64,000 nucleotides of DNA from an uncultured Anaerolineales bacterium (GTDB lineage: Bacteria; Chloroflexota; Anaerolineae; Anaerolineales; Villigracilaceae): contig CALGPL010000010.1 in assembly GCA_937960595.1 (NCBI GenBank), positions 1 through 64,000 of the forward strand, in the 5' to 3' direction. The notes below the pieces were generated by a model. It was not told the DNA's origin, did not search any database, and saw only the letters and a list, made by a program, of their open reading frames with translations. A program made the position numbers and the translations under genes. Below are positions 40,512-49,383 of this stretch, one piece after another; position 1 is the stretch's first letter, and each line of letters starts with the position of its first letter.

Positions 40512-41785
40512 AAATTATCCGTGAGAGTCTCGAGGAACTCTTGATTGTTCTTCGTTTTGGCCAGGCGCTGCAAGATAGCCTCGGTGGCCACGGCAGAGTC
40601 CATGCCTGCCCCCTGCGGCGGCGGCGAAACCATCTGGATGTACATGCGCCGCATCGTCCAGACGCGCTGGAGAATATCGGGGCCGAGCAGCAGGTCCTCG
40701 CGGCGGGTGGAGGAACGTTCGATGTCCACGGCCGGGAAGATGCGCCGCTCCTGCAACTTGCGGGAGAGGTGCAGTTCCATGTTGCCGGTCCCTTTGAACT
40801 CCTCGTAAACAACATCATCCAGACGAGAGCCGGTATCCACCAAACAGGTGGCGATGATGGTCAGCGAACCGCCTTCTTCCAGGTTGCGGGCCGCCCCAAA
40901 GAAATGTTTGGGCGGGTAGAGGGCCGAGGGATCCATGCCGCCGGAGAGCGTCCGACCAGAGGGATTGACGACCAGGTTATAGGCCCGCGCCAGCCGGGTG
41001 ATCGAATCCATCAAAATGACCACATGGCGGCCGATTTCGACCAGGCGCTTGGCGCGGTCGAGGGCAATCTCTGCCGTGCGAACATGCGAGGTGACCGGCT
41101 CGTCGAAAGTCGAAGCGATCACCTCGGCGTCCACCGAGCGATCCATGTCGGTGACTTCCTCCGGCCGCTCGCCAATCAGCGCCACCATCAAATGAATATC
41201 TGGATACTGGGTAGAAATGGCATTGGCCACCTGCTTGAGGATGGTGGTCTTGCCTGCCTTGGGCGGCGAGACGATCAACCCGCGCTGGCCGCGACCAATG
41301 GGGACGATCAGATTGATCAGGCGGGTGGCCAAAATATCGCTCTTGGTTTCCAAATCGAAACGCTTGTCGGGGAAGATCGGCGTCAGGTCCTCGAAACGCG
41401 GCCGGAAGCGGGCCTCTTCGGGGTCCATGCCGTTGATCGATTCGACCTTGAGTAATCCCCAGTGCCGCTCCGATTCGCGCGGCGGGCGGACATGACCGAT
41501 GACCATGTCACCCGAACGCAGTTCATACCGCCGCAACTGGGCCTGCGAGACATAGACATCGTCCTCGCTGATGCTGTAACGCGCCGAACGCAAAAAACCG
41601 ATGCCCTCGCCCATGATCTCGAGGATGCCGCCGCGTACGTCCAAGCCCTTTTGAGCCGCATCTTCCTGACAAATACGCAGGATCAGCGCCTCTTTTTTCA
41701 ACCGGTTGGCGTTGGAAATATTGAATTCTCTGGCCAAGTCACGCAGTTCGGCCAGGGGTTTGTTTTCGAGTTCGATGATGTTCAT
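40508..41785 (-). CDS. rho: Transcription termination factor Rho
   Basis: LRDLAREFNISNANRLKKEALI; VPIGRGQRGLIVSPPKAGKTTILKQVA; MDSITRLARAYN. Confidence 0.97.
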   Translation of the reverse strand: MNIIELENKPLAELRDLAREFNISNANRLKKEALILRICQEDAAQKGLDVRGGILEIMGEGIGFLRSARYSISEDDVYVSQAQLRRYELRSGDMVIGHVRPPRESERHWGLLKVESINGMDPEEARFRPRFEDLTPIFPDKRFDLETKSDILATRLINLIVPIGRGQRGLIVSPPKAGKTTILKQVANAISTQYPDIHLMVALIGERPEEVTDMDRSVDAEVIASTFDEPVTSHVRTAEIALDRAKRLVEIGRHVVILMDSITRLARAYNLVVNPSGRTLSGGMDPSALYPPKHFFGAARNLEEGGSLTIIATCLVDTGSRLDDVVYEEFKGTGNMELHLSRKLQERRIFPAVDIERSSTRREDLLLGPDILQRVWTMRRMYIQMVSPPPQGAGMDSAVATEAILQRLAKTKNNQEFLETLTDNL

Positions 41786-41965
41786 GTTCGTTCTTCTTCA
41801 AAGCATAGAGGATTGGCGCATGCAAGGCTGGCGCCCCCAGGCGCTAAGAATAGTTAATAGGCAAAAAGGAAGATCGTCGCGCTATCAATTTATGATCTAT
41901 GGGGGAAAATGAGCGATAACTTCAAGCGCATTATAGCATGCAAATGCAAGAGGCGCAAGGAAAGA

Positions 41966-44900
41966 TCATCCGCCCACATCGGCCAGCAAGCGAGACTGGA
42001 TTTCGTAGAGACGCCGATAGAGGCCGCCCCGCCGCAGCAAAACCGCATGCGTGCCGCGCTCCACGATTCGCCCCTCCTGCAGAACCAGAATCTCGTCCAT
42101 GGTTTCCAGCCCCACCAGCCGATGGGTGATCAGCAGCAAGGCGCGGCCGCGCGTCTGCTCGAGGAGCGTGGCAAGAACTTCGGCCTCGGTCATCGGATCG
42201 AGATTGGCCGTCGGCTCGTCCAACAGGAAGAGCGGACTGTCCTTCAACAAAGCGCGGGCAATGGCCAGCCGTTGACGTTCCCCGGCGCTCAGCCGCAGAC
42301 CACGCTCCCCCACCAGAGTCTGATAGCCTTCGGGGAGCGTCAGGATGAAATCGTGCAGACGGGCCTGGCGGGCAGCGGCCTCCAACTCCTGCAAGGAGGC
42401 ATCGGGACGGGCCAGGCGCAAATTCTCGGCAATGCTGGCGTGGAACAGGTACGTGCGCTGCGAAACGACGGCGATCCAGCGGCGAACCTGCGCCGGCGGG
42501 ACCTCGAGCAGGTCGCGCCCGTCGAGGCGGATGCTTCCCGCCGGAGGGTCCCAGAAGCGCTGCAAAAGCGCCGCCAGGGTCGACTTGCCCGCTCCGCTCG
42601 GCCCGACAACCGCCAGCCGCTTGCCGGGCGGCAGTTCAAAGGAGACCTCCTGCAAGACAGGCCGCTCACCGCCCGGGTATGTAAAAGTGAGGTTCGAGAT
42701 CCGCCAGGCCGGGGTGACCGGTCTGCCGAGCGGCGCGCCAGGAGAAGCCGCCTCGGCGTCCACGATCTCGAACAGCCGCCGGGCCGATTCCAGACTGGCC
42801 GAGAACGTCTGCGCCGCCAGCGGCAGAGGCGTGAGGGCCTCGAAACTGGCCAGCACAACCAGCGCCAGCACCGGCAGCATGACGCCCGCCAGATGCCCGG
42901 CGGTCACCAGAGGAATAGAGAGGATCAGGGTCAGCCAGAGCGCCAGGCCAGGCAGCAGGATATTGGCTGCCGCTGCCAGGCCGGTCAGCGCGGTCAGCCG
43001 GCGCTGCGCCCGCCCGACCGCCTCCACTTCCACCGCCAGGCGGGCGGCGAAGTCGCGGCCGCGGTCGAAGGCCAGCAAATCCGCCAGGCCCTGTATCCCG
43101 TCCAGGAGGCGGACGCGCAAAGCGGCTCGTCGTTCGGTCAGGGCTGTCGCCGCCGGACGGCTAAGATGCTGGAGCGCCAGCGGCAGGCCAAAGCCGAGCA
43201 ACAGGGCCAGGGCCGCATATACCCAGCCCAGCAGGGTCTGATAGCCGCCGAGGAAGACCGCCGTCAGCAGGGCAACGATCAGGGCCGAAAGCGGCGGCGC
43301 CACCGAACGCACGTAGAAATTCTCCAACACGTCCACATCGGCCACGATCCGGTTGAGCAGGTCACCGCTGCGGTATTGCATCAGACGCGCCGGCGCCAGC
43401 GGTTCGAGGCGGGCGTAGAACCAGGTGCGCAAACGGGCCAGCAGGCGAAAGGTCACGTCGTGCGAGACCAATCGTTCCAAATAACGCAAAATGCCGCGCG
43501 CCAGTCCAAAGAAGCGCACCCCCACCACTGCCACTTGCAAATCGGCAATCGAAGGATGGAGCGCGGCAGTGGCGATCAACCAGGTCGAGGTGCCCATCAA
43601 GCCGACGTTTGCCCCCACCGTCAGCGCCCCCAGCAAAACCGAAAGCGCAACCCGGTGCCAGGCACCGCTCAAGAAATGAAGAAGGCGCAAAGCGGTTGGC
43701 AGACGGCGAGGAGGAGAAAACTCTGCAGAAGGTGGACCAGACGCGGTGTCCGTCTCGATTTCCGCCCAACGAGGTGGAGACGGTCGAGAGGCTTGCTCCC
43801 TCTCCGGCTGCCGCGCCGCCTCCTGCCGGCCGACCAGGCGGGCATACAAGCCTCCGGCGCTCGATAACTCGGCATGCGTCCCGCTCTCCACCACCCGCCC
43901 GCCAGACAGAACAAAGATGCGGTCGGCCCCGGCGACCGTATTCAGGCGATGGGCGATGGTCAGGACGGTACGCCCCTGCATCAGACGGCGAACCGCGTCC
44001 TCCAGGAGGGCTTCGGACTCCGGGTCGAGGCTGGAGGTCGGCTCGTCCAGGATGAGGAAAGGAGCGTCCTTGAGAAAGGCGCGCGCCAGCGCCAGACGCT
44101 GCGCCTGTCCGCCGCTCAGGCGCGCCCCCTCCTCGCCGATGACCGTCTCGAGTCCCTGCGGCAGGCTGCGGACGAATCCGTCCAGGTGGGCAGCGCGCAG
44201 GGCGGCCTCCATCTCTTCCAGGCCGGCCTCTGGTTTGGCGATGCGCAAATTGTTCGCCAGCGTATCATGGAAGAGATACGGCGTCTGCGGCACCCAGGCC
44301 ACCTGCGCCCGCCAAACCTGAGGCGGGATGGCCGTCAGCGGCACAACGCGCCCCCCGGCGAGAAGCGTCATTTGCCCCCCGCTCGGCTCGAGGAAACGCA
44401 GCAACAGCGCCGCCAGGGTGGACTTCCCCGCCCCGCTCGGCCCGACCAGCGCCAGACGCTCCCCGGCGCGAATTTGCAGGTCAACGCCCTGCAGGGCCGG
44501 GGTCGAGTCGCCGGCATAGGCCAGGGAAATCCCCTCGAGGACGAGCGACCACTGAGCCGGCAGGGCGGCCGGCCAGGCAGAAGGCGGGACAGGCGTCTGG
44601 CTTTCCGGGCGGGAAAGCGGGGCGTCGAGAATTTCGAAAATGCGCTGGGCGGCGGTCGTCCCGGCCATGCCGGCATGGAAACGCAGCCCCAACATGCGCA
44701 GCGGCAGATAGAATTCGGGCGCCAGCAGCAACACGAAAAACGCCTGCCGGAATTCCAGCCAGCCGTAGAGCAGGCGCAAGCCGACCTCGACCGCCACGAC
44801 CGCCACGCTCAAGGTTGCCAGCAATTCGAGCGCCAGTGCGGAGAGGAAAGTGACCCGCAGCACCGAAAGCGTCACCCGGCGGTAGCGGTCGGAGGCGTCG

Positions 44901-45562
44901 GCCAGTTCGCGGATGCGGTCGCGCTCACGCCCGAACTGCTTGAGCGTGACCAGGCCCTGCAAACTATCGAGAAAAGAGGCCGACAGGCGGCCCAACAGCG
45001 TGTACTGGCGGCGAGTCAGCACCTCGCCCGTCCGCCCGATCAAAATCATAAAGAACGGGATGAGAGGCGCCGTCAGGAGCAGGACCAGGCCCGAAATCCA
45101 ATCCAGCGGAAAGACGAAGAACAGGATCGAAAGCGGGACGACGGCGGTCACAACCAACTGGGGCAGGTATTGGCCGAAGTAAGCGTCCAGCGCTTCGACC
45201 CCCTCGACTGCCGCGGCGGTCAGTTCGCCGCTGCGTTCGCCGCGGGTGTAGACGGGCCCCAGGGCGAGCAACTTGTCGAACAATTTGGCACGCAGGTCGC
45301 GCTTGACGCGTACTGCCACCGCCCCTGCGGCAGCCTCTCCCAGCCAGGCCAGCAGCGCCCTCAGACCAATGACTGCCAGCAAAAAGGCAAGCAAACCGGT
45401 CACGGCCTGCAATTCTGCACCGCCCAGAAAGACATCGTCAACCAGAAGGCTCAGGCCGCGCGCCTGCGCGATCGCCAGCCAGCCGGTCAGGAGACCAGAA
45501 AGGATGGTCAGAACCAGGCCAAGGCGGGCGGTGCGAGTGAGAGCCAGAAGACGACGATGCAT
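41966..45562 (-). CDS. cydDC: Fused CydD-CydC thiol/heme ABC exporter
   Basis: 1198 aa; two TM-NBD halves each with VGPSGAGKSTL Walker A and LSxGxxQRLAxAR signature (ARLSGGQAQRLALARA; LRLSAGERQRLAIARA); adjacent to cydAB. Confidence 0.88.
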   Translation of the reverse strand: MHRRLLALTRTARLGLVLTILSGLLTGWLAIAQARGLSLLVDDVFLGGAELQAVTGLLAFLLAVIGLRALLAWLGEAAAGAVAVRVKRDLRAKLFDKLLALGPVYTRGERSGELTAAAVEGVEALDAYFGQYLPQLVVTAVVPLSILFFVFPLDWISGLVLLLTAPLIPFFMILIGRTGEVLTRRQYTLLGRLSASFLDSLQGLVTLKQFGRERDRIRELADASDRYRRVTLSVLRVTFLSALALELLATLSVAVVAVEVGLRLLYGWLEFRQAFFVLLLAPEFYLPLRMLGLRFHAGMAGTTAAQRIFEILDAPLSRPESQTPVPPSAWPAALPAQWSLVLEGISLAYAGDSTPALQGVDLQIRAGERLALVGPSGAGKSTLAALLLRFLEPSGGQMTLLAGGRVVPLTAIPPQVWRAQVAWVPQTPYLFHDTLANNLRIAKPEAGLEEMEAALRAAHLDGFVRSLPQGLETVIGEEGARLSGGQAQRLALARAFLKDAPFLILDEPTSSLDPESEALLEDAVRRLMQGRTVLTIAHRLNTVAGADRIFVLSGGRVVESGTHAELSSAGGLYARLVGRQEAARQPEREQASRPSPPRWAEIETDTASGPPSAEFSPPRRLPTALRLLHFLSGAWHRVALSVLLGALTVGANVGLMGTSTWLIATAALHPSIADLQVAVVGVRFFGLARGILRYLERLVSHDVTFRLLARLRTWFYARLEPLAPARLMQYRSGDLLNRIVADVDVLENFYVRSVAPPLSALIVALLTAVFLGGYQTLLGWVYAALALLLGFGLPLALQHLSRPAATALTERRAALRVRLLDGIQGLADLLAFDRGRDFAARLAVEVEAVGRAQRRLTALTGLAAAANILLPGLALWLTLILSIPLVTAGHLAGVMLPVLALVVLASFEALTPLPLAAQTFSASLESARRLFEIVDAEAASPGAPLGRPVTPAWRISNLTFTYPGGERPVLQEVSFELPPGKRLAVVGPSGAGKSTLAALLQRFWDPPAGSIRLDGRDLLEVPPAQVRRWIAVVSQRTYLFHASIAENLRLARPDASLQELEAAARQARLHDFILTLPEGYQTLVGERGLRLSAGERQRLAIARALLKDSPLFLLDEPTANLDPMTEAEVLATLLEQTRGRALLLITHRLVGLETMDEILVLQEGRIVERGTHAVLLRRGGLYRRLYEIQSRLLADVGG

Positions 45563-45563
45563 G

Positions 45564-45593
45564 GGGAGTCAGGAGTCGGGAGTCAAGAGTCGG
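45564..45593. repeat. Heptanucleotide tandem repeat (GGAGTCR, about 4 units)
   Basis: gggagtc aggagtc gggagtc aagagtc gg, directly 5' of the CydDC start codon on the minus strand. Confidence 0.8.
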
Positions 45594-45692
45594 ATAATCG
45601 AATAGAGAGGAACTGAAGTCGAGAGAAAAACGGAAGGTTGGAGGGAATGTTCCCGGCAACCTTCCACTCTTTCCGACTTCCGATTCGCAACG

Positions 45693-46712
45693 TCAATAGA
45701 TCAGCGTTTTTGGGTCGGTCGTGACCCGCTTGCGGAAGACCCAGTAGGTGTAGCCCTGATAGATCAGCACGATCGGGACGAAAATGGCCGCCACGATGCT
45801 CATCACCCGCAAGGTATATGGCGAAGAAGCCGCGTTCCAGATGTCGAGGCTGAAGGCCGGGTCGGTCGTGGAGATCATGACGCGCGGGAACGTAGCGACG
45901 AAGAAGGCCGCCATCGTCAGCACGATGGTCAGGGCCGTCATAACGAAGGCCCTGCCGCTCCGCTGGCGGGAGACGAACCAACCGGCCAGCAACAAACCGG
46001 TCAGGGCCAGCACAAGGAAGACAACAAAGGTCGCGCCGCGGTAAGGCAGCAGGTCGGTGTAGAAGAACGTCGCGGTGGCCAGGAGGACGGCCAAGATGAG
46101 GGCCGGCAGCCAGAGTTTCTTCGCCCAGGCCCCGGCGCGAGATTTGATTTCACCGTCGGCTTTCAGGGCCAGGAAAATGGCCCCGTGCAGCAGGAAGACC
46201 GAGAGGGAGGTCAGACCGCCGAGCAGGCCGTAGGGGTTGAGCAGGGTAAACAGGTTGCCGGTAAACATCATGTTGCCGTCAATCGGCAGGCCCTTCGCCA
46301 GATTGGCAAACGCCACCCCCAACAGCAACGCCGGGACGAGCGACCCGCCAAAGATGGCCCAGTCCCAGAAAGCGCGCCATTTCGGGTTGTAATCCTTCGA
46401 GCGGAACTCAAAGGCCACGCCGCGCACGATGAGCCCGAGCAGGAGCAGGAAGAAGGCCAGGTAGAAGCCGCTGAACAGGGTCGCGTACCACTGCGGGAAG
46501 GCGGCAAAGGTCGCCCCACCGGCGGCAATCAGCCAGACCTCGTTGCCGTCCCAGTGCGGGCCGATGGTGTTGATCACGGCGCGGCGCTCCTCATCCTTCT
46601 TGCCAATGAAGGGCAGGAGCATGCCCACGCCGAAATCGAAGCCTTCCAGGAAGAAGAAGCCAATCCACAGGACAGCAATCAGGATGAACCAAAGAGTGTT
46701 GAGGTCGAACAT
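45693..46712 (-). CDS. cydB: Cytochrome bd oxidase subunit II (copy 1)
   Basis: LWFILIAVLWIGFFFLEGFDFGVGMLLPFIGKKDEERRAVINTIGPHWDGNEVWLIAAGGATFAAFPQWYATLFSGFY. Confidence 0.96.
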   Translation of the reverse strand: MFDLNTLWFILIAVLWIGFFFLEGFDFGVGMLLPFIGKKDEERRAVINTIGPHWDGNEVWLIAAGGATFAAFPQWYATLFSGFYLAFFLLLLGLIVRGVAFEFRSKDYNPKWRAFWDWAIFGGSLVPALLLGVAFANLAKGLPIDGNMMFTGNLFTLLNPYGLLGGLTSLSVFLLHGAIFLALKADGEIKSRAGAWAKKLWLPALILAVLLATATFFYTDLLPYRGATFVVFLVLALTGLLLAGWFVSRQRSGRAFVMTALTIVLTMAAFFVATFPRVMISTTDPAFSLDIWNAASSPYTLRVMSIVAAIFVPIVLIYQGYTYWVFRKRVTTDPKTLIY

Positions 46713-46721
46713 GACAGCCTC

Positions 46722-48113
46722 CTATTTCTCCGCCAGCGCCGGTTCGCCGATGACGCCCTTGTCGGTCGCGTCGGGGCCGGCCTTGGCGAAACGGGTCAAG
46801 AGGTACACATCGGCCGCCATCAGGGCGGCATAAATGGCCACAAAGCCAATCAGGGTGAACAGAATCATGCCCGAGGTCAGGTTCGGCGACATGCCATCCT
46901 GCGTGCGCAACAGCCCCTGCACGATCCAGGGCTGGCGTCCCATTTCGGTCGTGATCCAGCCGCCGGTGTTGGCCAGGTAGGGCAACAAGATCGCCAGCGG
47001 GAACCAGCGCATCAGTTTCATCTGTTCCGTTCGTTTGCGCAACATCGCCAGCACAGCCAGGCCCGAGATGGCAATCATCAGCAAGGCTGAATAGAACATG
47101 ACGCGGAACCCCCAATAGACAAAGACCATCGCGGGGATGTAATCGCCCGGCCCATACATCTGTTCATATTGGGCCTGAACCTGCTGAACGCCCGGCACTT
47201 CGCAATCCAGGTTGAAGCAGGAGATCAGGCTGAGCAGGCGCGGGATACGCAACGACCAGAGTTCTCCCTTGCCGGTCGAATCGAACAGGGTGAGGACCGA
47301 GAAATCCGAGCCGGGGACAGCCGGATCGTTGTACCACAGCGCCTCAATCGCTGCCATCTTCATGGGCTGAGTCTGCATCACTTCCACGCCCTGCTCATGG
47401 CCGATTACGCCGGTCAGCAGCACAGAAACCAAGCCCAGCACGGCGGCAATCTCGAACGACTTCTTGAAGATTTCCACATTTTGCTTGCGGGCCAGATGCC
47501 AGGCGCTGATCCCGAGCATGAAGAAGGCCGCTGTAGTCAAACTGGCCAGAATGGTATGCGGGAAAGCCAGCCAGGCCTTGCGATTGAAGATCAAGGCACC
47601 GAAATCATTCAACACCAGACGAGAGGTCGCCGCGCTGGCGGGATCGTAGCCGATGGGATGCTGCATGAACGAGTTGGCGATCAAAATCCACAACGCCGAC
47701 AGATTCGAGCCGAGCACCACCAGCCAGATAGAGGCCAGATGCAGTTTCTTGGGAGCGCGCTCCCAGCCGAAAATCCAGATGCCCAGGAAGGTCGACTCCA
47801 TGAAGAAGGCCAGCAGGGCCTCGATGGCCAGCGGCGCGCCGAAGATGTCGCCCACGTAGCGGGAGTACTCCGACCAGTTCATGCCAAACTGGAATTCCTG
47901 GACAATGCCGGTCACCACCCCCATAGCAAAGTTGATGAGGAAGAGTTTGCCCCAGAACTTGGTCATACGCTTCCACTTCTCCTCGCCGGTGCGGTAATAC
48001 AGGGTGTGCATGACTGCCACCACCCACACCAGCCCCAGCGTCAACGGGACAAAGAAGAAGTGGTAGATGGTCGTGGCTGCAAATTGCAGCCGAGAAAGGA
48101 CAACAGGATTCAT
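46722..48113 (-). CDS. cydA: Cytochrome bd oxidase subunit I (copy 1)
   Basis: MNPVVLSRLQFAATTIYHFFFVPLTLGL; EFQFGMNWSEYSRYVGDIFGAPLAIEALLAFFMEST; GWITTEMGRQPW. ATG 48113 with ggaggttgt RBS. Confidence 0.96.
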   Translation of the reverse strand: MNPVVLSRLQFAATTIYHFFFVPLTLGLVWVVAVMHTLYYRTGEEKWKRMTKFWGKLFLINFAMGVVTGIVQEFQFGMNWSEYSRYVGDIFGAPLAIEALLAFFMESTFLGIWIFGWERAPKKLHLASIWLVVLGSNLSALWILIANSFMQHPIGYDPASAATSRLVLNDFGALIFNRKAWLAFPHTILASLTTAAFFMLGISAWHLARKQNVEIFKKSFEIAAVLGLVSVLLTGVIGHEQGVEVMQTQPMKMAAIEALWYNDPAVPGSDFSVLTLFDSTGKGELWSLRIPRLLSLISCFNLDCEVPGVQQVQAQYEQMYGPGDYIPAMVFVYWGFRVMFYSALLMIAISGLAVLAMLRKRTEQMKLMRWFPLAILLPYLANTGGWITTEMGRQPWIVQGLLRTQDGMSPNLTSGMILFTLIGFVAIYAALMAADVYLLTRFAKAGPDATDKGVIGEPALAEK

Positions 48114-48317
48114 ACAACCTCCCGAACCAACCGATTTGCGAAACAATGCACACAGGTAGTTTACGAATGTTTAAGTCGAATGTCAAGCCAAAAAACGGAG
48201 AATTAAGACCTTCTAATAATCATCCCGAAATGAAAACCGTTTGGCAGCCCAAATGCAACGGTGCATACAAACTTCATTTTTTATTTCTGTGACTCCACCG
48301 CAAAAACTCGCCATAAA

Positions 48318-48347
48318 GTATAAAGCCCCCCAGGTTGTCCTGGGGGG
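48318..48347 (-). terminator. Intrinsic terminator after cydB copy 2
   Basis: Minus strand: ccccccagg-acaa-cctgggggg-ctttatactttat. Confidence 0.8.
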
Positions 48348-48354
48348 AAGTCGT

Positions 48355-49371
48355 TTAGTACACGAAGGCCTTCTTCTCAAGCCCAACTCGCTTGCGGAAG
48401 ACCCAATAGGTCCAGCCCACGTAAGCCAGGACGATGGGGACGAAGACCACCGCCACAATCGTCATCACCGTCAGCGTGTAGGGCGTGGACGAGGCGTTGG
48501 CAATCGTCAGGCTGTACTCCGGCTTGATGGTGGAGATCAGGATGCGCGGGTACAGACCGGCAAAGACCATGATGGTGGCGAAGACGACCGTCAGCGAACC
48601 CATGAGGAAGGCCAGGCCGTCTTTCTTGGCGTTGCGGAAGTAGCCCACCAGCAGCAGCGCCACCGCCGCCAGCGCGGCCGGAATCAGCCCGTTGACGCCC
48701 GGCTTGGTCAGGATGTCGGTGGCAAAGAACGTCCAGACGACGAACGCGACCGTCAGCACGGTGGCGGCAATCCAGGTCTGGAAGCCGACCTTGCGGGCGC
48801 GCTCGGCCATTTCGCCTTCCAATTTGAGAGCCAGGAAGTTGGCTCCGTGCATCAGGAAGAGGGCCACAAAAACCAGCCCGCCGAGAATCGAATACGGGTT
48901 GAGCAGCGGCAACAGGCCGCCCCAGTAGTTCATATTTTCGTCAATCGGGAAGCCGCGCATCAGGTTGCCGACCGCCACGCCCCACAAGAGGGCCGGCAGC
49001 GCCGAGCCGATGAAGATCATCCAATCCCAAGCGGCGCGCCATTTGACGGATTCGCGCTTCGAGCGATATTCGATAGCCACGCCGCGCAGGATGAGCGCCA
49101 CCAACATCAGCACGAGCGCCAGGTAGAAACCGCTGAACAAGGTGGCATACACATGCGGGAAGGAGGCAAACATTGCCCCGCCGGCGGTCAACATCCAGAC
49201 CTCGTTGCTGTTCCAGAACGGCCCGAAGGTGTTCAGCACGGCGCGGCGCTCTTCGTCTTTCTTCGCCAGGAAGGGCAGCCACATGCCGACGCCGTAGTCG
49301 AAGCCCTCCAGGAAAAAGAAGCCGATGAACAAAATCGTTACCAGGATAAACCAGACAGTTTGCAGTACCAT
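48355..49371 (-). CDS. cydB: Cytochrome bd oxidase subunit II (copy 2)
   Basis: VWFILVTILFIGFFFLEGFDYGVGMWLPFLAKKDEERRAVLNTFGPFWNSNEVWMLTAGGAMFASFPHVYATLFSGFY. Confidence 0.96.
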   Translation of the reverse strand: MVLQTVWFILVTILFIGFFFLEGFDYGVGMWLPFLAKKDEERRAVLNTFGPFWNSNEVWMLTAGGAMFASFPHVYATLFSGFYLALVLMLVALILRGVAIEYRSKRESVKWRAAWDWMIFIGSALPALLWGVAVGNLMRGFPIDENMNYWGGLLPLLNPYSILGGLVFVALFLMHGANFLALKLEGEMAERARKVGFQTWIAATVLTVAFVVWTFFATDILTKPGVNGLIPAALAAVALLLVGYFRNAKKDGLAFLMGSLTVVFATIMVFAGLYPRILISTIKPEYSLTIANASSTPYTLTVMTIVAVVFVPIVLAYVGWTYWVFRKRVGLEKKAFVY

Positions 49372-49383
49372 GTCTACCTCCTC

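Noticed and set aside
41909-43867. 652-aa plus-strand ORF opposite CydDC, and the 580-aa ORF at 43874-45616
   Set aside because: Shadow ORFs rich in R, Q, G, P with no recognisable motifs; CydDC on the other strand is clear.
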